From contig NW_014012501.1 in assembly GCF_000611645.1 (NCBI RefSeq), forward strand, positions 1 through 15,941: a stretch of 15,941 bases of DNA. Reading direction: 5' to 3'. This DNA comes from Monoraphidium neglectum (lineage: Eukaryota; Chlorophyta; Chlorophyceae; Sphaeropleales; Selenastraceae). Of this stretch, positions 7,840 to 15,941 are shown piece by piece (within the stretch, counting starts at the first letter, position 1; the number at the start of each line of letters is the position of its first letter). The position numbers were made by a program, and so were the translations under genes. A model generated the notes under the pieces. That model searched no databases and was not told where the DNA came from. It was given only the letters and a program-made list of their open reading frames with translations.

Positions 7840-10800
7840 ACAGTCGAGCGCGTCCTGGACGCCATCAGGCGCAGCCCCCTGGGCCTGGAGCTGCCCAGCG
7901 ACTATCCGGGCCTGGCTAACGTCGCTTCGTCGTTGGTGGGCCTCCGCGCCGCCACGCTGCATTGCTGCACGGGCCCCCGTCGCCTCCCTCAGCTCCCCAC
8001 TTATCCCCGTTGGCGACCCATTGCTTTGGCGCCGGTTTTGCCTGCGCCAATGGGGCCCTCCACACGCTTAGGCTCGCTCGCTGCCCCTGGAAGCCCAGTG
8101 TCACTCGGGCCGGGTGTGTGCAGGTGCGTGTGGCTGCCACCGCCGGCCGACGCCCCTCAACGCTACATACTCACAGGACGAGGACGACATCACAGAGGCT
8201 GCCGTGCGCCTGGTGCGCGAGCACGGCCTGCTGGACGCCAAGGCCATGGTGGCCTCCAACCTCAAGGTTTGTTGGGCGGTGACGCCAGAACACATGGACA
8301 CCCACGACAGCGCAGAGGGGACGGGCCGCCTGAGCGCGCCGCCTCCGCGCGCAACCCGTTTGGATTCAGTCTGTGTGGCGATTCCACGGCTTGCTTCGAT
8401 GGCTCTGCACAGTCCTGCCCGCCACGCGTGGGCCAGCATGAGGTGCGTGCATGGGAACGCTCGCCATGCGCGGGCCCCACATGTGCAGCCACAGCCCGCA
8501 TGGCTCCGAAAATGCATCCTCGTGCCCCATGCGCCCTTCTCCTGTTGCCCATGCAGCTCCTGGGACGCCCCTCGGACTTGGAGGTTTTCAAGACTCTGCA
8601 GGTGCGGGCGAGTGCTTTCGGGCTGAGGCTCGGCGCATGCGTCTGAAGAGCGGGCGCCGCCGCATGCGAGGCGGACCAACGGGGCATCTCCCCTTCCTGT
8701 TTGTATTTTTGGTCGGCCGCCCGCCAGGCGCGCATCTTCGCGCTGAGCACTACGCGTGTCCCCGCCCGTCCGCTTGTGCGCGCAGTCCGACGGCGGCTCC
8801 CGCCGCCCGCGCGCATCGTCGTCTGCGGTCCTGGGCGCGCTCCTGCGCAGCCCCCTGATGCTGGACCTGCCCGCCAGCACCCCTGGCCTGGATGTGGTCG
8901 CGACCCTGGTGAGTTCGCTCGCATTTGGCAGTAGCGCCGCCACACCTGCCGTTTGTGTAAGCAGCTCTGCTCGTCTGTGACAGCGTACCCTGCCCCCGCC
9001 CTTTGGCTCGGCACACTAGGCGCTCACCTTATGTGATACTGCGCGCGCTGGGACCCTGTGCCCTGCCTGCAGTCCGAGGAGGAGGTGATGGCGGCGGCGG
9101 TGGCGCTCGTGCGCGAGCACGGCCTGCTGGACGCCAAGGCGATGGTGACCAGTGACGTCACCGTGCTCAAGTCGTTCACCGACTACTACAACGCTCTCGC
9201 CAGCAACACCGAGCAGCTGCTGATGGTGCGGCCCCTGCGCTGATGCTCACCGCAGAACCTTTACTTGGGACTGCCGCTGTGCTGCAGGTGCCGTAAAGAG
9301 ATATGCAGAACACGGGAGCGCTCCTAGCTGGTTTGCTGACTGAGAGCTCGGGCATGCCGCGTCCTCCGCCCATGCAGGAGAGCGAGGCCGAGTTCCTGGC
9401 TGCCATGCCCTCGCCCTCGCGCTTCGACGCGGTGCTTGAGGCGCTCAAGCGCAGCCCCCTGATGCTGGAGCTCCCGATTACCACGCCCGGCCTGGCCGCC
9501 GTGGCTGACCTGGTAAGCAACAGGAGCAGACGTTACGGTTTCCTTGCCGTGCCGGCCTGGCTGGGTGCGCATCAAATGCCGACCGAATGTGTGTCACAAT
9601 GCGCAGAGCAGATGCGTGCTCAACCTTTGCAAGCACGCCCGTTTTGAGCTGCAGCAGCTGACCGCTGGATTCCTGTGCGTTCATGGCTGGATTTGTGCAG
9701 TCCGAGGATGCCATTATTGGGGCCACCGTGGTGCTGCTGCGCTCTGAGGGCCTCTTTGAAGCCAAGGAGCTGCTTAGGAACGACGCATCGGTGGGTGGCG
9801 AGGGTTGGTTGTGGGAATGCAGTAGAACGCGGTCCAGCACCGCAGTGCTGCCATGGTGTGAGCGCGGACACAAATGGTGTGGGTGAGGAAGTTGCTGCGG
9901 CTTGTGCGCTGCCGGTTTCTGTGTCCCTTTTTGCCTGAAATAGCAGGCCTGTGTGCTGGCTGGTATTGCAGATTCTGGTGCCGGCTGCAAAGGAGGCAGC
10001 CCGCATCGAGGCCGAGGAGGCCGCCGCCCGCGCCGCCGAGCTCGCCGCCGCCGAGGCGGAGGCCGAGGCAGCTGCCTGGGAGGAGAACGGATACGTGGCC
10101 ATGCCCTCGCCTGTGTACGCTGCTGCGCCGGCGGCTCGGGCAGCCCCTGCCGTGCGCGCGACTGGCGAGGTTGCGCGCGTGCTGGAGGCGCTCAAGCGCA
10201 GCCCCCTGATGCTGGAGCTGCCGGCCAACACCCGCGGCCTCGAGGCTGTGACCCGCCTGGTGAGCGGCGCTGGCCTGGTGGCAGTAGGCTCTAACCTACC
10301 AGTCGCCCTGCTGTCTTTGGTTGATGCGGCCGTCAGTTGTGACCTGGGTCAAGCATGCCAAACTAGCGTTTTGTGCTACCCACCGGGCATTTCAAAGCAC
10401 GCACCACGGTTGACCTCTGCAACCCTGTGCCGCAGGCCGATGACGCCATCATCGGGGCCACCGTGGTGCTGCTGCGCGCCGAGGGCCTCTTCGACGCCAA
10501 GGAGCTGCTAAGGAGCGACGCATCGGTGGGTCACTTTGCGCGGCAGAGGGTATCAGCGGCTGGCACAAAGGGTTTCCCCGCGCGTGGCGGTCCTTGGAGC
10601 CAAGGAAGCAGGCGTTGCCGCACAGGGCACCAGCAGGATTTGCCATTTAGCGAGCTCATGCTTTCACCCTCTCTGCAGATCTTGGTGCCGGCTGCAAAGG
10701 AGGCGGCCCGCATTGAGGCCGAGGAGGCCGCCGCCCGGGCCGCCGAGCTTGCCGCTGCCGAGGCCGAGGCTGAGGCCGAGGCTGAGGCTGAGGGGCGGGC

Positions 10801-13800
10801 CACCTGGACAGCGCCGGCATACACCGCTGCTCCGGCGCCCCCGGCCGTGCGCGCAACTGGCGAGGTGGCGCGCGTGCTGGAGGCGCTGAAGCGCAGCCCG
10901 CTGATGCTGGAGCTGCCGGCCAATGCACGCGGCCTGCAGGCTGTCACCGGCCTGGTGAGCAGCGCTGTTGCTTGGACGGCAGGGTAGGCACAGCGATAGG
11001 ACTGCCAGCTAGTGAGGCTACGAAGCTCAAGCCTCTCAGCTCTGTCAGTGGCGCGTGCTGGACCAGCGGATTTTGCAACACATCAGGATTGCCACACATC
11101 CCCACTTCGACCGTCTGCCGTAGGCCGACGACGCCATCATCGGGGCCACTGTGGTGCTGCTGCGCGCTGAGGGCCTGTTTGACGCGAAGGAGCTGCTGAG
11201 GAACGACGCATCGGTGGGCAGCCGGGGTGAAGTGGGCGGCGCCCAGGCTTGTATCTGTGGCTGTGTGGCGTGTTGCAAAGCCCGCAAAGCTGCGCTGCCC
11301 TACAGTGGCGCCCAGGGCCCGCTGCCTGGGCGTTTGGAAAGATCTTGACAAGGGAGAGTTTGTGGCCTCACCCCTGCAGATCCTGGTGCCAGCTGCAAAG
11401 GAGGCCGCCCGCATCGAGGCCGAGGAGGCAGCGGCACGCGCTGCCGAGCTTGCTGCTGCCGAGGCAGAGGCCGAGGCTGCTGCCAGGGAGGAGGAGGGTT
11501 ATGAGGCCGCCCCTGCGTACTACGCTGCTGCCCCCGCCGTGCGGGCGACTGGCGAGGTGGCGCGCGTGCTGGAGGCGCTCAAGCGCAGCCCGCTGATGCT
11601 GGAGCTGCCGGCCAACACCCGCGGCCTGGATGCTGTGACCGGCCTGGTGAGCAGCACAGTGACACGGGGGCTGATGTGGATTTGGGGGTGGTGCGGCCAT
11701 TGGGGCCCAACAATATGACGATGCACACGGTGCATTTCTCAGTGTTCAGGCCTCTCGCTCTGCCGACTGTACGGCTCGACACTTGGCGCCCCAGGCCGAT
11801 GACGCCATCATCGGGGCCACTGTGGTGCTGCTGCGCTCTGAGGGTCTCTTTGACGCCAAGGAGCTGCTGAGGGCGGACGCATCGGTGGGTGGCTAAGCGT
11901 TCAAGGGGCCGTGGCTTGTTTGGGGGTTCATTAGGTTCGGACTGCCATGTGTAGTGGGTAGAGGTCTGGTGAATTGCACTCGATCTTGCCCTGCAACCCG
12001 CTTGGTTGCCTGCCCCCCCCCAGCTCCTGGTGCCTGCTGCCCGGGAGGCGGCCCGCCTGGAGGCGGAGGAGGCTGCAGCCCGCGCCGCCGAGCTCGCCGC
12101 CGCCGAGGCCGAGGCCGAGGCTGAGGAGCAGGCCGCGTGGTCGGCGCCGTCGTACGCTGCTGCTGCGGCCCCTCCGGCGGTGCGCGCGACCGGCGAGGTG
12201 GCGCGCGTGCTAGACGCGCTGAAGCGCAGCCCCCTGATGCTGGAGCTGCCGGCCAACACCCGCGGCCTGGAGGCCGTCACCGCCCTGGTGAGCAGGACGG
12301 CGCGTCCAGACGCTGCAGAGAGCGCAGCCTGAGTACTCTGCTGCGCCGCAGGCCGACTTGGTGTCGTGGGAACGACTGCGGTCAGATGCTGTTCATGCCT
12401 GCGCTGAGTCAGCACACACAGTCGTCACGAACAAAACACAAAACGCGCGGCTGCCTCATCCTGACTGCAGGCTGACGACGCCATCATCGGGGCAACCGTG
12501 GTGCTGCTGCGCTCTGAGGGCCTCTTTGACGCCAAGGAGCTGCTGAGGGCGGACGCCTCGGTGGGTGGCTGCAGGGTGTAGAGGTTTCTGACGGCTGTGA
12601 GTCCTGGATTCTGCTGTTGCTGTGGTTTGAATTGCAAGGCAGGCCGCTCGATGCCCTCTATATGTATAGACAGAGCCTCTGACCACTTATCTGGCTTGAT
12701 TGCCTGTCCCCGCAGCTGCTGGTGCCTGCCGCTAAGGAGGCGGCCCGCATTGAGGCGGAGGAGGCCGCCGCTCGCGCCGCCGAGCTCGCCGCTGCCGAGG
12801 CCGAGGCCGAGGCCGCCGCCAGGGAGGAGGAGGTGGCCGCGTCGGCCTGGGCCGCGCCCGTGTACGCCGCCCCGGCGGCGCCTGCGCGTGCGCCCGTGCG
12901 CGCAGCCGGCCCTGAGGCTCGCGTGATTGAGGCCATCAAGAGCAGCCCCCTGATGCTGGAGCTGCCAGCTGGCGCGGCGGGCCTGTCCGCCGTGGCCGCC
13001 CTGGACGACGCCACCATCAACGCGTCGTGCGTGCTGCTGATGCGCGTGGAGGGCCTCTTCGAAGCCAAGCAGATGGTCAGGGAGGACCCCACGGTGAGGC
13101 GCGGGGCCCACGTTGGCTGACTGGGACGGCAGCTGGCGGCTGCCGTCACGGATCTGCCTGTTGCCTGGTCTGGGTTGATGGGCGCTCCTGCCGCCTGCTA
13201 AGGTATCAGCTGGTCTTGAGCCGCCGCCTCTGGACCGTACTTCTGAACCACGTGGTCTCAACCACCGTGTGTACTGCTCTTTCGTCAGATCCTCCTGGAC
13301 GTGGCTAAGGAGGTGGCCCGCATTGATGCTGAGGAGGCCGCCGAGCGCGCCGCCGAGCTCGCCGCCGCCGAGGCTGCCGAGGCCGAGGCCGCCGCTGAGG
13401 CCGCGGCGCCCGCGCCGTGGTCGTCCTACTCCGCGCCCGCCAAGGCGCCCGTGCCCGTGCGCGCCCCCGCTCCGGCCCCGGCCGTGCGTGCGACTGGCGA
13501 GGTGGCGCGCGTGCTGGAGGTGCTCAAGCGCAGCCCCCTGATGCTGGAGCTGCCGGCCAACACCCGCGGCCTGGAGGCTGTGACCCGCCTGGTGAGCAGT
13601 GCAGTGACCAGGGCGCTGATGTGGATTTTGCAACCTGGTTGTATGGAGCTGTATGCTCTGCACGATGTTGAGCTCCAAGCTATGACAGCCGTTATTGCTG
13701 ACAAGCGCGGGACTGCCCGCTCCCTCATGCAGGCCGATGACGCCATCATCGGGGCCACCGTGGTGCTGCTGCGCGCTGAGGGCCTCTTTGACGCCAAGGA

Positions 13801-15941
13801 GCTGCTGAGGGCGGATGCCTCGGTGGGTGGCAAAAGTTGGTTGTGGGCATGCAGTCAAAGCCAGTCATCTGCTTCAGTGTTTTGTCGCTCAAGGTGTAAA
13901 AAGGAAGGCAGCGGAAAATGCTGCAGGACACAAGCGTTATGTACTGAGGTTGTTTCAAACTTTGCCTTTGATTGACACATTGGTGCACCCATGGCCCCAC
14001 TTGCCTGGCAGATTCTGGTGCCAGCTGCGAAGGAGGCAGCCCGCATTGAGGCCGAGGAGGCCGCCGCCCGCGCCGCCGAGCTCGCCGCCGCTGAGGCCGA
14101 GGCCGAGGCCGCCGCCAGGGAGGAGGAGGATGCCACTTGGGCAGCGCCTGCGCCTGTGTACGCCGCCCCGGCGGCGCCTGCGCGCGCGCCCGCGCGTGCG
14201 CCCGTGCGTGCCACCGGCCCCGAGGCGCGCGTGATTGAGGCCATCAAGAGCAGCCCCCTGATGCTGGAGCTGCCAGCTGGCGCGCCGGGCCTGTCTGCCG
14301 TGGCCGCTCTGGACGACGCCACCATCAATGCGTCGTGCGTGCTGCTGATGCGCGTGGAGGGCCTGTTTGACGCCAAGCAGCTTGTTAAGGAGGACCCCAC
14401 GGTGGGTGGCAGCTGAGGGGTTGGTGCTGCTTGGGACTCTGTTTCATCAAATCTCACGTATGGCGCCACACGTTCTCCACGAAAAGGATTACAACGTTTT
14501 CCATTCCGCTCTCCTTGTACCCTCATTGCTGCCGGCAACATGCTGCACTCAGCTGCCCTGCGTGAGCGTGACGCTGCCTGCTGACTCCCTCCCCTCCCTC
14601 CCCTCAAGATCCTCCTGGACGTGGCTAAGGAGGTGGCCCGCATTGAGGCCGAGGAGGCCGCCGAGCGCGCCGCCGAGCTCGCCGCCGCCGAGGCCGCTGA
14701 GGCCGAGGCCGCTGCTGAGGCCGCAGCGCCCGCGCCTTGGTCGTCCTACTCTGCGCCTGCGCCTGTGTACGCCGCCCCGGCGGCGCCCGCGCGCGCGCCT
14801 GCGCGTGCGACCGGCCCCGAGGCTCGCGTGATTGAGGCCATCAAGAACAGCCCCCTGATGCTGGAGCTGCCAGCTGGCGCGGCGGGCCTGTCTGCCGTGG
14901 CCGCCCTGGACGACGCCACCATCAACGCGTCGTGCGTGCTGCTGATGCGCGTGGAGGGCCTGTTTGACGCCAAGCAGATGGTCATCGAGGACCCCACGGT
15001 GAGGGGCAGCAGGCTGAGTGATGTGGAAGCTGCGTTTTTGGGGGTCACGCAGCGCTGTCGTGACTCCTGTGCAGGTGGTCAGCCTCGCCAAAACTTGACT
15101 CCTAGCCATGCGGACCTGAGGCACACCATGGCGCCCCCCACTCCTCAGATCCTCCTGGACGTGGCTAAGGAGGTTGCCCGCATCGAAGCCGAGGAGGCAG
15201 CTGAGCGCGCCGCCGAGCTTGCCGTCGCAGAGGCCGCTGAGGCCGAGGCCGCCGCTGAGGCCGCGGCGCCTGCGCCATGGTCTTCCTACTCCGCGCCCGC
15301 CCGCGCCGCGCCCGCACACACGCCCGCGCCCGCCAAGGCCGCCGCGCCCGCGCGCGCCCCCGCGCCGGCCCCGGCCGTGCGCGCGACTGGTGAGGTGGCG
15401 CGCGTGCTGGAGGCGCTGAAGCGCAGCCCCCTGATGCTGGAGCTGCCGGCCAACGCGGCGCGCCTGAGCGCTGTCACGAGCCTGGTGAGGCTCGCGCCGG
15501 CCCACTTAACTGCACCTCCGCTGCCGTGGACCACGCCCAGCCAGCAGCCTGCTGCTGCCTGCAACCCGCATCAATCCAATCAGCGCCTTCTTTGGTGTTG
15601 AGAACCCTGCATCATCCACTCACACTGCGCGCCGCACCATCCTGCGCTGAACCTGCCTTAGAACCAACGCCCAGCACACCAAACCCAACACGAAACCCGC
15701 TGCACCCCAACCCCTGCAGTCTGACGACCTGGTGGTGGACGCCACCCTGGTGCTGCTGCGCCAGCACGGCCTGCTCGACGCCAAGGCCATGGTTGCCGCT
15801 GACGTCACCGTGCTGCTGCCCGCCGCCAAGGAGGCGGAGCGCCTGGCCGCCGAGGCCCTGCGGGAGGCCGAGGCCGAGGCCGCCGCCCTGGCGGCCGCCG
15901 AGGCGGAGGCGGCGGCGGCCGAGGAGGCGGCCGCGGCCGCC
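7663..15941 (+). CDS. Large modular Ala/Glu-rich repeat protein, family not recognised (3' end outside window)
   Basis: Twenty-two exons join into 1491 codons without a stop: 7663-7935, 8177-8266, 8557-8601, 8786-8908, 9073-9225, 9378-9512, 9701-9790, 9972-10259, 10436-10525, 10679-10954, 11124-11213, 11380-11646, 11795-11884, 12024-12287, 12471-12560, 12716-13093, 13289-13591, 13733-13822, 14012-14401, 14609-14998, 15149-15484, 15720-15941. All introns are phase 0. The ATG at 7663 has a good context (AAT before, G after) and is the first in frame. Residues 1-60 are rich in Arg, Ser, Ala and Pro with few acids. Then come 12 two-part helical modules (A: RSPLMLELP; B: VVLLRAEGLFDAKELL) and, from exon 8, 10 Ala/Glu helices (C) joined to A by Pro/Ala linkers. 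One unit is about 120-130 residues. The pattern suggests folded beads on stiff rods, hence a scaffold or structural protein; this is inference. Exons 2-6 are the least certain because they are more divergent. Confidence 0.85.
7840..9512 (+). repeat. Divergent N-terminal modules (exons 1-6): A-B, A-B, A without C helices
   Basis: Exon 1 ends with an A part (VERVLDAIRRSPLGLELP). Exon 2 is a B part (LVREHGLLDAKAMV). Exon 3 (8557-8601) is a 15-codon insert with no counterpart elsewhere. Exon 4 is an A part (LRSPLMLDLP). Exon 5 is a B part with a unique tail (VLKSFTDYYNALASNTEQLLM). Exon 6 is an A part (EALKRSPLMLELP). None carries the Ala/Glu C helix. These modules differ from each other much more than those downstream, so they are probably the older part of the array. 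Exon 3 has consensus splice sites and keeps frame, but it is the least supported exon. Confidence 0.65.
9791..9823 (+). repeat. Duplicated intron start (partner at 13823-13855)
   Basis: The first 33 bases of intron 7 match those of intron 18 at 29 positions, including GTTGGTTGTGGG and ATGCAGT. Other B-to-C introns share only the donor. This marks a relatively recent duplication that carried the intron along. Confidence 0.65.
11647..11683 (+). repeat. Duplicated intron start (partner at 13592-13628)
   Basis: The first 37 bases of intron 12 match those of intron 17 at 32 positions, including an identical GCTGATGTGGATTT. This links the A part of exon 12 with that of exon 17 as recent copies. 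Confidence 0.65.
12338..12357 (+). other. Decoy splice acceptor / relic exon start inside intron 14
   Basis: GCCGCAGGCCGA at 12345-12356 is identical to the acceptor plus first bases of B exon 9 (10429-10440). The real B exon starts 119 bases further on, at 12471. Splicing at 12351 would enter exon 15 out of frame. It looks like a leftover of an earlier B exon start or of a duplication junction. Confidence 0.5.
12716..13093 (+). repeat. Fused C-A-B exon (type II module), copy 1
   Basis: This exon (exon 16) has a C1 helix (LLVPAAKEAARIEAEEAA), a Pro/Ala linker, then the type II A-B module (PEARVIEAIKSSPLMLELP, then DDATINASCVLLMRVEGLF, ending EDPT). The intron that splits A from B in type I copies is absent. 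One codon is missing at that point relative to type I (L-DDAT instead of L-ADDAI). Confidence 0.85.
14012..14401 (+). repeat. Fused C-A-B exon (type II module), copy 2
   Basis: Exon 19 has a C1 helix (ILVPAAKEAARIEAEEAA), a longer Pro/Ala/Arg linker (repeated APARAP), then the type II module ending VKEDPT. It is the same intron-less A-B form as exon 16. Its first codons match those of exon 8 (GAGGCAGCCCGCAT) better than those of its neighbours. Confidence 0.85.
14609..14998 (+). repeat. Fused C-A-B exon (type II module), copy 3
   Basis: Exon 20 has a C2 helix (ILLDVAKEVARIEAEEAA), linker APAPWSSYSAPA plus Pro/Ala, then the type II module ending VIEDPT. The acceptor is CTCAAG rather than CAG. 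It is the only copy in the window that combines C2 with a type II A part. Confidence 0.85.

Larger units (their letters stand above)
9701..15941 (+). repeat. Expanded tandem array of C-A-B units (exons 7-22)
   Basis: Near-identical units recur: a C helix with linker and A part in one exon of 264-336 bases, then B in a separate 90-base exon. In three units, C, A and B are fused in one exon of 378-390 bases. B exons 7, 9, 11, 13, 15 and 18 each encode 30 residues, differing at a few positions only. Stretches around AAGCGCAGCCC and CTGATGCTGGAGCTGCC are repeated almost exactly at DNA level in most A parts. Introns between them are mostly dissimilar, showing selection on, or homogenisation of, the exons. 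Confidence 0.9.

Noticed and set aside
12425..13858. 477-codon open frame on the minus strand opposite the repeat gene, and similar ones at 8101-8943, 11579-12415, 13855-14643 and 14549-15505
   Set aside because: They are mirrors of GC-rich Ala/Glu codons in the real exons, cross real introns without splice logic, and have no recognisable domains.
9701..15941. Tandem repeats considered as a CRISPR array or satellite DNA
   Set aside because: The repeats are protein-coding exons of 90-390 bases with splice sites and preserved frame, separated by introns.
9972..15941. Identity as a pyrenoid Rubisco linker (EPYC1-like) or an LEA protein
   Set aside because: The general layout (helices on disordered linkers, or Ala/Glu helices) is similar, but EPYC1 is strongly basic with short repeats and this protein is acidic. 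I see no LEA 11-mer consensus. No motif supports either name.

Overview
The window reads as nuclear DNA of a green alga (chlorophyte). Coding exons are very GC-rich and short. They are separated by many small spliceosomal introns with GTGAG/GTGGG donors and CAG acceptors. CA/TG microsatellites lie in introns, and TGTAA motifs (the usual chlorophyte poly(A) signal) occur in the less GC-rich intergenic DNA. The plant-type VPS35 sequence fits this. I cannot name the genus.

Layout: (1) 1-5416, + strand: the 3' part of VPS35, the cargo-recognition scaffold of retromer, in 12 exons that splice into one uninterrupted 594-residue frame ending at 5416; its 5' end is outside the window. (2) 5417-6298: convergent 3' flanks. 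(3) 6299-6475, - strand: a possible 58-residue single-pass membrane protein of unknown family. Just upstream of its ATG is an inverted repeat with three GTAC cores. (4) 6527-7662: a probable divergent promoter/5'-UTR region. (5) 7663-15941, + strand: the 5' part of a large repeat gene with at least 22 exons and 1491 codons, running off the right edge.

The repeat gene is the remarkable part. After a short N-terminal leader that could be an organelle transit peptide, it has 12 copies of a two-part helical module and 10 copies of an Ala/Glu-rich helix. Module part A is marked by RSPLMLELP and part B by VVLLRAEGLFDAKELL. The Ala/Glu helix (C) begins with PAAKEAARIEAEEAA or LDVAKEVARIEAEEAA, and Pro/Ala linkers join C to A. 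Every intron is phase 0, so any exon can be added or skipped without a frameshift. Some copies lack introns that their sister copies have. The two C types and two A types occur in all four combinations, which points to recombination inside the Pro/Ala linker. I do not recognise the protein family.

Nothing in the sequence ties the three genes together functionally. No RNA genes, CRISPR arrays, transposons or viral genes were recognised.
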